In this document: positions 13,601-23,894 of the stretch, in pieces
Numbering within the stretch: the first letter of the stretch is position 1
Layout of the letters: the number at the start of each line of letters is the position of its first letter
Assembly (NCBI RefSeq): GCF_964275005.1
Contig: NC_092685.1
Location: 14,454,571 to 14,518,570, forward strand
Reading direction: 5' to 3'
Origin: Diadema setosum
Lineage: Eukaryota > Echinodermata > Echinoidea > Diadematoida > Diadematidae
DNA: 64,000 bases
Notes under the pieces: model-generated
What the model saw: only the letters and a program-made list of their open reading frames with translations
The model's database searches: none
What the model was told of the DNA's origin: nothing
Position numbers and translations under genes: made by a program

Positions 13601-14960
13601 GCCGACGTGACTATATAGGATCGATATTACATTTCTGGGAAAACATGTGAAAATTGGGAATTCAATAACTTTCTTAAGACTTTATTGCCCAATTGTAATG
13701 AAACATTCTTTGTGGTGTTTGTTTGGTTGAAAATGTTCTTCCATTCTCACCTTGACTAGATTTTCCATATCTCCCTTTAAAGCAAGAGGGAACTAAGGGT
13801 TTGAAAAAAGAAACAGGTCAAGCTTTCTCTTAAATTTTCCTCGGCAATTCACCCGCTTCGTACCTCCGACTGAGATGACAGACATGACAGAGGGTCTGCT
13901 ACGACATCCTGTGACGTAATAAACCATTCAAGCCACCCTTTGTCAATGAAGGAGGAGTAAACTAGCCAATCTTTGCCCTCGTCTTCACAACAAAGCGGGA
14001 GCAGTAAACGTTCCTATAAGTCAACCGAGTCCTTTCAAAAGTCGAATTACATGAAAATACGTACAAAGTCTCTGCGATTATTGCTTGCTATGTGAGGCAA
14101 GGTATGTCGACTGAGATTGAAAGGACAGGCACACACAGTACCCCCCCCCCCCCCCGGTCGGGTATTCATCTATATCTTCCATTCACAACTTAAGGGGAAA
14201 TTCCTCTCCATTTTCTATTTGACAAATTGAAAAAAAGAAGGTAAAATGGTAGACGTTTTTATCAATATTGGACGTGAAATAAGGTTGTGGAATATGAGAG
14301 TTTAGAATGTTTCCCAAATGATTAACATTGTCCCAATTACAAATGTATGAGTGACAAAGAAATGATATCATCACTTTAAAAAGAAAACAATTCTTCGAAA
14401 TGTTCGTACACTCCAAAAAAGAAACAACGACCATTCCTTTGTCGATAGCGCACCTATGAACTTCTCAGCTATTATCACAGTTGAACAGCTTACATTTCCT
14501 TCTTGTTTTGTGTGATAAATATGAATATTGATTGAAGACTTGTGCACGCAAGAAAACAAGAGATTTTCGAAATCATTACATCACTCCCAGTTTAATTTGC
14601 CCATGTGAATCTTGTTGAAATTAAATTGTATATTTCTGGAAAGTTCTGTGAAAAATTAGAATTCCGTAATTTTCCTATCTTATTGTAATGAAACAATGTT
14701 TGTTGTCTTTGTTTGATTTATTTTTCTCTCATTTCTAAAATCAACTTGACCAAAGAGTGATTTTCCCTTGAAAGCAATAGGGGAATTAAGGATGAAAAAA
14801 AAAAAAAATCAAGCTTTCATTTGAATCTTTCTCTGTAATTCACCCACCTTCTTGTGCATTTCCTTCGGTTTGGTTTTCCAATAAGGCGTGAATGTCACCT
14901 TAACCTCGACAAAGAGGTCTGCAAAACGACTCGTCTGACCATGCAGGGCGACCCGAGAAG
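10610..14960 (+). repeat. Degenerate tandem copies of a unit of about 1.1 kb
   Basis: At least four related units follow each other, marked by a shared head (CGCTTGTTGCTATGTGAGGC-like) at about 10619, 11797, 12787 and 14077. After the head each carries, in the same order, an AACTTAAAGGTAAACTC-like block, a CGGACGTGAAATGAGG-like block, AAGTGCAAATGCACAAG, GAACTTCACTTCT, CACAAACAAACAAGAGATTT, ACATTTCTGGAAAGT, GTCTGCAAACGACATCGTC-like and a GCGATTTGCATTCC-like block. Divergence is high and indels are many, so the duplications are old. The frames are full of stops and no protein domain was recognised. It could be an amplified piece of a transposon or ancient segmental duplication. Confidence 0.75.
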
Positions 14961-14980
14961 TTACCAATGCGCTTAATGAC

Positions 14981-15105
14981 AGGTGGTACCCAGGTGTTTT
15001 GACAAAAGAGAACATTCAGTAATCAGGACTAGTGCTCTTATCTTACAGGTGGTACACAGGTGCTTTGACAGCATTCAGTACTCAGGCCTAGCGCTCTTTC
15101 AACAG
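14981..15105. repeat. Direct duplication of about 65 bp
   Basis: Two copies of a segment containing AGGTGGTACCCAGGTG and CATTCAGTAATCAGG-like sequence, at about 14981-15043 and 15046-15105. Confidence 0.6.
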
Positions 15106-15243
15106 AAAAGATTTCCCTCTGCTGCAGTTCGCTCTCTCTTTCAGTGTGCTAGCAACAATCAATGTGTGAGCTTTAATTTAAATTGGAGCAGCGAACCAAA
15201 ATGCACTGAAAAGTAGAAAATTACGCTGGAACACACTTTAGTG

Positions 15244-15684
15244 GAATAAGCCAGTTCGGGGTTCCACTTTGAGCATGAGCAGAAAAAGGTCATCAGTACC
15301 GGCAGAGCATGTTGGTTTTTTATTCACTGAGATAAGCATCTGTGATGTAATGATTATTCAAGTGATCATTATGAGTGGTGCTTGCCAGCACATCCACCTA
15401 ACAGCAATTGACAATATCAATAGAAAAAGATTGTTAATACATTCAATGAGAAGTAATGAAATGGATGCTTTCAAAAGTGCTAATTGATGGATCATTCTGG
15501 TCACTTGGTCTACGCAAGTTCATTCTTTGTTTGAGCATGACTGATGAATTCCATAAATTGTTACGTCGGGTAAGCTGAAATACTTTCTCTCGCTTGAAAA
15601 CTCGTGGAGTGCCTAATCAACTGAGAAAGAAGAAAGGTCATTTGTACCGATGTGCCCATGAGCTAACCCCGAACTGGCTTATTC
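15244..15684. mobile_element. MITE with 20-bp terminal inverted repeats
   Basis: The 20-bp ends are exact inverted copies: GAATAAGCCAGTTCGGGGTT at 15244-15263 and its complement at 15665-15684. The 441-bp interior has no coding sequence. A diverged relative lies at 53248-53881, sharing the TTCACTGAGATAAGCATCTG and GGTCATTTGTAC blocks. It sits within the stretch of roughly 1.1-kb units. No clear target duplication was found. Confidence 0.85.
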
Positions 15685-16079
15685 TATATTGGGCAGATCA
15701 CAATTTTGATATGCCAGATTAAAAGATACACAGCTAGCATGCGCATAATTTTTGTTCATTTTTTTAAGAGGACCTAATTTCCATTTCAGTTCGATTTACG
15801 TATTATGAAGAGTAAAGAAATATATGTTAATAATGTTAAATTCTCTCCTAAACTGTTCTAAATAGATTCTAGTATTTCATTGAAATATTGCGTTGAAATA
15901 TAGCTTGTAATTCAATGAAATGTGACACATTTTCTTCGTCTCTATATTTCGTCTTGGAGCTAGAGCGGCGCCGAGCAATATATCAACGCGAGGAGGAATG
16001 CTAGACATTCCATTGTACTGCTCTTTTAGAACCAAAGCATGTGTTTGCATCGATTACGAAGAGTTGCCACTCCATCCGT

Positions 16080-18110
16080 AACACTTCCCTGCTCTGACGT
16101 ACATGTCTGAATACTGAAGCGATTTGCATTTCCCATCATTGATTGAAATTGCCGAAGTTTATAGAAATCAAAATGTAGTCTCGACGCTTGTTGCTATGTG
16201 AGGCAGGCTTTAACAAAATAACATTGAGAAAAGGAGCACAGACAATGCGGACCAATTGCACAACCTTCGCGCGCTCAGTATCTATAATTCTCCCTAGGAA
16301 CATTTTACTAGGTGTTCTGGTCTTTGACAATAAAAAGAAAAGTCGTACAAGCAGAATGGTTAGCAGTGTCATGAAAATCAGACATACGACAATAAAATAA
16401 TGGTTTTCAAATAATGTTAACATGTTTTCGCAAAACAACCACGTATGCCTATATGTCACTACTACATATGCGTATAATAACAAGAACATAATGACATATA
16501 ACAGCACATTCACTCTTCAACTTGCTTGTTTATAAATCATGTCATAAAGGCATTCATTTTGTCAACGTTGTTAACGTTTTCACCATTTTACGTACATTGA
16601 TTTGTGTATTATTTTGTTCGCCAGGTTTATAGCACCTGAATGTGCTGTAAACCTGGATATAACTATAATAACGGGATAACTATAAAGAATGAATCTTTTG
16701 TATTAAGTAGACCTAACAGGCTAATGCGTGCATCTTTGTGAGTTTAGTAGCATTTTTCACTAAAGTACATTTTTTAGTGGTTTTTATTCCCATATCATGT
16801 TCTCTGCACACTGATATTGCTGCCAAAATACTGAAAGGGACAGCGAACAGCTTGCTCGCTGGGTCTATTGTGATAGAGCACAGACCTCCATTGAGGTCAG
16901 TGTGATAGAGGAGTGAATGTATAGAAGTGCTGCCTTTTGTCAATGCGATTCATTAATCTTTATAAACACCTGTGATAGAGCGCATAACTTCTCTGGATCA
17001 CGGAGCATGATGGGTAGGAAGGAGAGATTATTGTTTCTTCCCCAACTCTAGCACATCCCTGGTTGAATGTTATACGAATGTATGTAGCCCCAGCGCTTGT
17101 TGCTGTGTGTGGTAAGACCACCTTGCTATCAAAAGACAGATAAGAAAAGAGGCACACACATCAAAGTAACACATTATCATACCCTCCGGACTTCGGCTTG
17201 TCACTGGGCGCGTTCCTGGTCAGAATTATTTTCTTTCTTTTAACTTCCTCTCCTTGTTCTAGTTGACTATAAACGGAAACGTAGGGGTACAAGTCAAAAG
17301 ACGGAAATTTTTCAAAATCAGGCGTATGACGAGGTTTTATAGAATCCCTAAATTTAACATGTTATGTAACATGAAAGTTAACAAATAATGGTCAACTATA
17401 CCGGGTGTCCCCAAAAAAGCGGAAAGGTGGATTCTCAGTACCTTGCGTTGTAAAAGTGATATATTTTTTGACATCATTAGAAAGAACATCTTCCGCAGAA
17501 GACAATGATACCAAAATCATTAAATTTGGTTCAGTACTTTTTATTCTACGCAAATTTCTGAAAATGCAGTCATTGTCAAATTTCGCCGGATTTTTGCGAC
17601 TTATGAGATAATAATTTGAGTGCGACACGCGTTCCATACGGTGAATTGTGTAAGCTCGCTGATCCATGTCAACAAAAGATAACGCTTTCATATTTGGCGC
17701 GCGCACACACAGACACAGACACACACACAGAGAGAGAGAGAGACACACACACACACACAGACACACACACTGTTTTTTCCTGGCCCGTGCCCAATGTGAA
17801 AGCCAAAAAATTGAAAATGACTGCATTTACAGAAATTGGCGTAGAATAAAAAGTACTGAACCAAATTTAATGATTTTGGTATCATGGTCTTCTACGAAAT
17901 ATGCTCTCTCTAATGATGTCAAGAAATATATCACTTTTAGAACGCAAGGTACTGAAAATCCACCGTTCCGCTTTTTTGGGGGACACCCGGTATGTAATGT
18001 ATTCAGAGTGAACAGGAAATGATGTCATTATTTTAAACTCACCACATAATCTCCGATTGGAGCGTTGGAAAGATGTCATTAAATCAGTCCTTTTCTTTTA
18101 CATTTTAAGT
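16080..18110 (+). repeat. Two further units of the ~1.1-kb repeat, interrupted
   Basis: Unit heads (CGCTTGTTGCTATGTGAGGC and relatives) occur at about 16178 and 17094, preceded at about 16110 by the GCGATTTGCATTTCCCATCA block. The second copy is split by the TA-flanked element at 17401-17990; its AGGAAATGATGTCATT block resumes at about 18015. Units and inserts show a layered history: unit amplification first, transposon entry later. Confidence 0.65.
17401..17990. mobile_element. Tc1/mariner-like MITE with ~200-bp inverted repeats
   Basis: The element starts CCGGGTGTCCCCAAAAAAGC and ends with the complement, flanked by TA at 17399-17400 and 17991-17992. The left ~190 bp and right ~190 bp are inverted copies of each other. 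The centre holds a CA/GA microsatellite at 17701-17771. A TA target and CCGGGTGTCC ends fit IS630-Tc1-mariner superfamily derivatives. No transposase is encoded. It is inserted inside a copy of the roughly 1.1-kb unit. Confidence 0.85.
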
Positions 18111-18370
18111 CAAGAAACTTTGATAATTAATGTAATATAGGCTGCAGGCTCCCAGGTTGTTGTTTTTGTTTGTTTTTGTTTTGCTCGTTAAAAAAAAAAA
18201 GAATCGGAAACAAAATAACACTAACGAATGTCCAAAGGTTCCGCCCTTAGATTATTCTCGTCTGAGCAGGGGGTGGGGGGGGGGGGGGGGGTAGTGGTCT
18301 TGAACCCAACCCCCAGGTTCCGCAGACCCTATCCTCAAAAACGTTCGTCGCCCCCCCCCCCCCCCCCCCA
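18111..18370. other. Poly-G/poly-C flanked repeat remnant
   Basis: The CCGCCCTTAGATTATTC stretch at about 18241-18260 resembles CCGCCCTTAGATCCTTCC at 39107-39124, and both are followed by G- or C-runs, suggesting copies of one dispersed repeat. Long homopolymers are at about 18272-18291 (G) and 18349-18370 (C). Confidence 0.45.
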
Positions 18371-18490
18371 GGTTCGTTGTTCCGAAGGTTCGTTAATTCG
18401 AAAATGAAATAATGTTCGTTGTTCCGAAGGTTCGTTAATCCGAAAAGATTTTTGTTTTTTTAATCTTTATTTGAAGGTTCGTTATTGTAC
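18371..18490. repeat. Short tandem motif GGTTCGTTGTTCCGAA
   Basis: Four to five copies of GGTTCGTTNNTCCGAA or a truncated form between 18371 and about 18486. Each copy contains the inverted pair TTCG and CGAA. Confidence 0.75.
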
Positions 18491-18637
18491 GCACAGTTCT
18501 TTTCATTTTCGGATTAGCGTATTGTTGTGGCCTTTTTCGATCGGCAACACCGGATTTAGAAATGTGGTCTACTTTTCAAAGGAACACAGATTTAATATAC
18601 ATGTATGTCAGTTGGGGAGAAAGTCCGTGAACATGTA

Positions 18638-18725
18638 TCTTGCTCCTCCTCCTCCTCTTCTTCTTCTTCTTCTTCTTCTTCTTCTTCTTTTCCTCCTCCT
18701 CCTTCGTCTTCTTCTTCCTTATCTT
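18638..18725. repeat. (CTT/CTC)n microsatellite
   Basis: Pyrimidine trinucleotide repeat of CTC and CTT units; not coding. Confidence 0.9.
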
Positions 18726-18839
18726 CCTGTTCTTTTCAATTGATTTGGAATATTTTTTTTTCTTTGGAATATAGTGTTTCAGTTGACTTAAAAATTACCA
18801 AAATGTTGAAACGATTTAGTCAAACGTTCAAAAGTAAAT

Positions 18840-19112
18840 TATTATTGACATTTGATCTGTTATATATTTCTAACTCTATCCACTCTCCATCTTTTTATTC
18901 TCCTTTTGTCTCTTTCTATCCTGATTTATTTTATGTTGTTTATTGTGTATTTCTTCTGTGACTGTCATGTTGTGTCACATGGGGCCTTTTACAAACAAGA
19001 TTTGTGTGCTTCTGTTGAGTTGGTCCCCCACACTTTGTAGAAAAATTATACTGTTCAAATGTCACTTTTGTTGCAGACTTTTCATGTGGAAATAAATGAA
19101 ATGAAATAATTT
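18840..19112 (+). mobile_element. LINE 3' end (CR1/L2-like), forward
   Basis: AT-rich non-coding tail containing TGTGTCACATGGGGCC and ending GGAAATAAATGAAATGAAA, the type of A-rich, short-repeat terminus seen in CR1/L2 LINEs. No reverse transcriptase sequence is present. The assignment rests on end structure only. Confidence 0.4.
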
Positions 19113-19446
19113 TGTTGTTGTTGTTGTTTGTCTGTTGGCCTTTGATGTCACCATGTACCATCCCAGTTTAGCTTCCTATGAAACGCTGCAACAGGGATTA
19201 CTTCTTCAAGTTTCAAGGTGTGTATGATGCAGGGCCTAGTATGAATTTAATATTCACCCTGTTAAAATCCCAACACAAAATTAACTGTTTGTGTACTAGC
19301 AACTTCTCGGGACATATACCCTCCTTATCTGATACGGTGATCTGATAGTCAGATCGATCACTGTATAGCTATCATGTTCCATGTAAATTTACTGAAATGT
19401 AGCCCTGTAGATCTATTTCGTGATTGATCTGATTGGCATCTATCTG

Positions 19447-19612
19447 AATTGAATTGGATTGAATTGAATTGAATTGAATTGAATTGAATTGAATTGAATT
19501 GAATTGAAATGAATTGGATTGAATTGAATTGAATTAAATTGAATTGAATTGAACTGAACTGAATTGATTTGATTTGAAGTGAAATGAACTGAATTGAATT
19601 GGGAATGAATTG
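19447..19612. repeat. (GAATT)n microsatellite
   Basis: Pentanucleotide GAATT tandem repeat with scattered substitutions (GGATT, GAACT), which gives a low-complexity open frame on the minus strand that is not a gene. Confidence 0.95.
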
Positions 19613-19833
19613 ACTCGTCGACTCATCGCCAGCAACAACATTCATATTACAGCTGCAGCAGCCGACGGTCTGTGTACGGGTGTTTCCCTTCCGATGCCAC
19701 AAATTGCGCGCCCGGTGGGTATAATTACATGCTCCTGTGTCGGCTGCTACTAAGTGCTAAAGCTGGTGTGTGCAGACGGTGCTGTAACACAAGCGACACA
19801 TACCGTGGTACACTAGAGTAGGACCTACACCTG

Positions 19834-19999
19834 GGGACCGTTTCATGAAAGTGGTCAGCCCGACAAGATGTCAGTCTCCGACAGTTACCATAGTAACAGT
19901 CAGTGAGCAGAGCTTCACAGCCAATCAAAACCAAGGATTTTACTGAAACTGTCAGAGACTGACAACTTGTCAGGGCCGACAACTTTCATGAAACAGTCC
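19834..19999. mobile_element. MITE, GGGACYGTTTCATGAAA ends (copy 1)
   Basis: Ends are inverted copies (GGGACCGTTTCATGAAA and GGGACTGTTTCATGAAA). A 4-bp CCTG flanks both sides. The interior carries AGCCAATCAAAACCAAGGAT, shared with copies at 25354-25500 (reverse) and 53545-53709. Length about 166 bp, non-coding. Confidence 0.85.
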
Positions 20000-20097
20000 C
20001 CTGTACTCGTACACAAGATGTAATACTAGTATCGTATATCAAAGATATTTTACAAAATAAAATAATTATTTTCAGTTATCAGTAGATAGTACACCGC

Positions 20098-20165
20098 AGG
20101 GGCGGATCCAGGAATGCCGTGAAGGGGAGGCGCCTTCACAAAATGTAAGGAGGCACATGCACCCC
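20098..20165. mobile_element. hAT-like terminal fragment
   Basis: CAGGGGCGGATCCAGGA at about 20098 is the kind of terminus seen in hAT elements. I did not find a matching inverted end nearby, so this is at most a fragment. Confidence 0.35.
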
Positions 20166-20412
20166 CATTTTTTTTTTCATTTTTATTTCTTTTGTTTTAT
20201 CACAAAATAATGGAGGGAAGTCTTTCTTTGATCCCATCATTACCATGCACCGCCAACTGATTATAGTAGGACCGCGCGATATGCATCCTAATGAGTTCAT
20301 TCAAATGTCATGACAATGGCGATTGTAATCGTACATCGTCATCGATGAAACAACAACAACAAATTAAACTGACAAAACAACAATAAGATCATTTTGATGA
20401 GGTATAAACACA

Positions 20413-20586
20413 GTGTTGGGGAACAGCAAACCTCAAACAATGACAAATTTGGTGTCAAATTGATTGGTCTTAATTAGGCGTAGTGAAGTGGACCTTTTTT
20501 TGTGTTGGGGAACAGCAAACCTCAAACAATGACAAATTTGGTGTCAAATTGATTGGTCTTAATTAGGCGTAGTGAAGTGGACCTTT
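20413..20586. repeat. 89-bp tandem duplication
   Basis: The segment from GTGTTGGGGAACAGCAAACC to GAAGTGGACCTTTT at 20413-20501 is repeated at 20502-20586. Apart from the length of the closing T-run the two copies look identical. Confidence 0.95.
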
Positions 20587-20809
20587 TGTGGTAATGCATT
20601 ATGGTACGTTACTTCATGACAAGACATTTACGATCGTATATATCGTTGTTGTCCACTTACTTTGAAACAATGTGCAAAAATGGTGGAAATTAAGATTACA
20701 AATCTCAATCAACCTGCCAAAATATTTGCTTTCTCCCGGTAAAATACTTGCATTTCGAGAACGAAAGTCACGAGAACAGTAGTCACGAATAGGAGGCCTA
20801 TTATTACAT

Positions 20810-22160
20810 CAGACGATGCCGTTTGCAGACCCTCTGCCGTCTGTGACGAAGGTGATTTTCACACCTTATTACAAAACAAAGCTCAACTTGCTTAAGGAAA
20901 CAAATATAGGAAGGTGGGTGAATTGCCGTCGGTGAAAATTCAAAAGGAAGCTTGATTTTTTTTTCCATTCCTAATTCCCTTCATTGCTTTAAAGTGAAAC
21001 TCACTCCATGGTCAAATTGATTTTAAGAAAGAATGAAACAAATTTAAATTTAAATCAACGAACACACCAAAGAATGTTTCGTTACAATAATGACAAATTT
21101 TGGGAAAAATAATGTAGAATTCTCAAATTTCACATATATATTTTCCCAGAAATGTACAGTGCAATGATATCAATCAGAGTCACGTAGGCAAATTAGACTG
21201 AGGGTGATGTCGCGCCTCGAAAGTGTCCTGTTTGCTGAAGCACAAGTCTTCAATAAATTTTCTTTGTTATATTAACATGAAGAAGAAGAAGATGAAGAAG
21301 CAGCAACGTGGTCGGTGCAACTAGGTGAAAAGATCATTGTCGCACTATCGTAAAACGAATGATTTTACGATTTGTTGTTGTAAATTAAATTTTCGAAGAA
21401 TTAGTTTTGAGGTAGTTTCCTTGTCACTAATACGCTTTTGTTCTTGGGACAGATATTGTTGTTTCGGGAAGCATGTTAAAGGGATGGTATAGTAATGGTT
21501 GAGATAAGGACTGAGCTCTAAATTTTTGCCAGATACTAAGAAACCACTTATGAAATGTTACAGAAAGTACAATTCTGAGAGGAGTTCAAAGTGTATTTAA
21601 TGAAAATCCGTTTTGAAATGGCTGAGATATCAAAAAACGAAGTAAAACAAAATAATCTTAATAAAAGGAGGGTCCCCACCTTTTATTAGGATCCTTTTGT
21701 TTTGGATATATCAGCCATTTCAAAACATCAAATAAACTTTGAATCCCTCTCAGAATTATACTCTTTCATATTTCACAAGAAGTTTCTCATTATCTCACAC
21801 AAAAAAGTTAGAAACCTGAAGCCACATCTGAAGCACAACTATTCCATCACTTTAAAATTTCATATTCCACAACCTCACTTCACGTCCGATATAGATGAAA
21901 CGTATGTTACTTTGCTTGAATAAGTTTCTCATTCTCTTTTCTTTATTTTCTTAATTTGTGAAGTAGAACATAGAGCTGAGTTGTGAGAGATGAATGCCAA
22001 GCAAGACAGTGAAAGCCGACCCGGGGGGGGGGGGGGGGGCAGGCATAGAGGGGGTGATAATAATATGTGCGCTCCTTTCCTTTTCGGTCGATATACCTTG
22101 CCTCACTTAGCAACAAGCACCGAGATTTTGTACATATTTACATGGAATTCGACTTTTGAA
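20810..22160 (-). repeat. Inverted copy of the ~1.1-kb unit, split by a MITE
   Basis: On the minus strand the blocks of the 10.6-18.1 kb units appear in the same order: unit head complement (GCCTCACTTAGCAACAAGC) at about 22098, TTCACGTCCGATAT at about 21880, ACATTTCTGGGAAAA complement near 21145, and GCAGACCCTCTGCCGTCTG at about 20825. A 372-bp element at 21480-21851 interrupts it. A G-run lies at about 22023-22039. Confidence 0.75.
21480..21851. mobile_element. Fold-back MITE with TTAA target (piggyBac-like)
   Basis: The left half (AGGGATGGTATAGTAATGG...) and right half (complement AGTGATGGAATAGTTGTG...) are inverted copies along nearly their whole length of about 170 bp each. TTAA flanks both sides (21476-21479, 21852-21855). 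The uninterrupted units of the host repeat have GTTTAACATGTTTCCC or similar at the same place, so the empty site is visible in the window. TTAA duplication is the mark of piggyBac-type transposition. Confidence 0.85.
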
Positions 22161-22375
22161 AGGACTTATTTGACTATAGGAATGTTAACCCCACCCACTT
22201 TGGGTTGAGAGAGCTGTCAGAGGAATTTCACCAATGGAGACGAGGGATTTTGTCACGAGGGCAAGGATTGGCAATTTAGCTCCTCTTTCATGGACTAGGG
22301 CTGGTTTGTATGGTTTATTACGTCACAGGATGTCGTTTAACAGTTCTTCTGTCGTCTCTGTTGGAGATGATATTA

Positions 22376-22652
22376 GCTGTGTTCAGACGGGGGCAGTTTT
22401 GGTCGGAGTAGGTGGGTCGAATGAAGCTTGGTCGGAGCAAGGAGGTACGAGCTCGCCTAGTACATCCTTGGTCGGAGTAACTTCGAATGAAAGGTCGGAG
22501 TAGTGCCCGTCTGAACAAGATCGTGGTAACTTCCTCCGGTCGGAGGAACTTACCACGACCTCTTCCTCCGACCAAGATACTCCTGAGTTTTCTCAGGAGT
22601 ATCTCGCTACCACGACTAGTCGGTCGGAGTAAATTGCCCGTGTGGACAAGCC
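22376..22652. mobile_element. MITE with nested stem-loops (GTCGGAG repeats)
   Basis: The ends, TGTTCAGACGGGGGCAGTTT and complement TTGTCCACACGGGCAATTT, are diverged inverted repeats. Inside are GGTCGGAG motifs, a 17-bp stem with one mismatch at 22522-22557, and a 13-bp perfect stem with TTTT loop at 22575-22604 (arm AGATACTCCTGAG). No coding sequence; superfamily unknown. Confidence 0.7.
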
Positions 22653-22749
22653 CTCGGAGTATCTATGGACTGACATTATTACATACCTTACGACCTAGGT
22701 AAAACTTCCGGGGTCAAATCGCAATGTTGACATTTTGCGAGTAGCTACA

Positions 22750-22830
22750 CGTGCGGGGGGGGGGGGGGGTTCGAACCCCTTGAATCCCCCCCCTTTTTTT
22801 TTAGTTACGGGCCTGAGCATGTCAGTTATG
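22750..22830. mobile_element. Repeat end with G-run and TTACGGGCCTG terminus
   Basis: A G-run at about 22756-22770, then GGTTCGAACCCC, a C-run and TTAGTTACGGGCCTG. This looks like one end of a dispersed DNA transposon. The opposite end was not found. Confidence 0.3.
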
Positions 22831-22852
22831 GCAGACTTGTTGTATGTTTGAC

Positions 22853-23062
22853 TTAGGGCATCTGTGATCGTGTGTATGATTGTCCATCCAATTTTGGCAA
22901 TCCTTTTTTGTGTTTATCAATTCGAGTACTTAATTTGCGACTGGTTTCCCCGATATATTTTGGATTTTGTCCTTTGGGTGAACCAGTAATCATCAGTTGG
23001 CAATTAGCCATCGTTTGAGAAAGATGACAGCCCATCGCCGAAACTGTCACAGGTAAATACAA
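22853..23062 (-). pseudogene. GIY-YIG endonuclease-like fragment (Penelope-like element?)
   Basis: The minus-strand frame contains PKYIGETSRKLSTRIDKHKK, which matches the YIGET-R-L-xR-xxH pattern at the core of the GIY-YIG nuclease domain found in Penelope-like retroelements. About 70 residues are open, and the partner GIY strand is not convincing. It is much too short for a whole element and no reverse transcriptase was recognised nearby. It is most likely a fossil fragment. The alternative is chance resemblance in a short frame. Confidence 0.4.
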
Positions 23063-23890
23063 CTTTGGGATGTATTTAGAGAACTCTTTACCGAGATTGC
23101 TTTTATTTTTTCATTTTCCGTGAATATCATACATAATGGTACGTATTCAGTGTATTTTGCACAAAAGTGTACATAAAATGATTCACAGTATAATAGTCAT
23201 GATAATCTTAAAAATGTTTGAACAAATGTAGTGCCTAGTATCAAAGAAATCAGCAACACACATTTCCAGTTGTAGAGAAAAAAAAATGCAGGAGTCTGTC
23301 ATCTTAGTCAGGTGCTTGGTAATGATGGCAGCCTCGGAAAAGAAATAGACAAAAAGAAACATACACAGAGACGAGCTATTTGCCATTGTTCAAAACTTGA
23401 TTTATACTAACTGAATGAATTAAACAATTGGCGAGTGGGGAAAGGGGAGGGAGAAGCAACGTAAGAGTATGAGTGTGCTAAGCGGTGAATTACGTGAATT
23501 AGGGCGCAATAGTAAGATGTGCTTATATTACAACTGGATATCAATGAGAATATTTTGATTTGCACGAGTGTACACCTATGTTTGGTTATATACGCGTGTG
23601 TGAGTGATCGTGTGTGACAATGACTGTGCATGTGTTACAACTATTGAGTGTGAGCGTGGTTTTTGTTTTTGCTTCGCTTGTTTGTGTCAGGACTGGTATG
23701 TGTGCATGCATGTATGTGCGTGGGTTACTTAGTGTATAGTTTGTTATTTTGAAAGGGCCTTATTGGTTTGTAATGAAATAAGTGATTGGTGTCTTCAGAG
23801 ATCAGTGAATAATATTAATGAGCAGTTAACCAAAATTTGAGAAAACCTGTTGTACCATCACTGTGAATGATATTTTGAAATAAGACATTT
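23063..23890. other. No gene recognised
   Basis: AT-rich sequence without recognisable exons; a TG-rich stretch lies at about 23600-23735. Confidence 0.5.
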
Positions 23891-23894
23891 TTAA

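Noticed and set aside
16136-16513. 125-residue hydrophobic frame on the minus strand
   Set aside because: It overlaps a copy of the ~1.1-kb repeat; its HSNKRRDY stretch is the translated unit head, also seen in the frame at 12747-12932. AT-rich DNA gives hydrophobic frames by chance.
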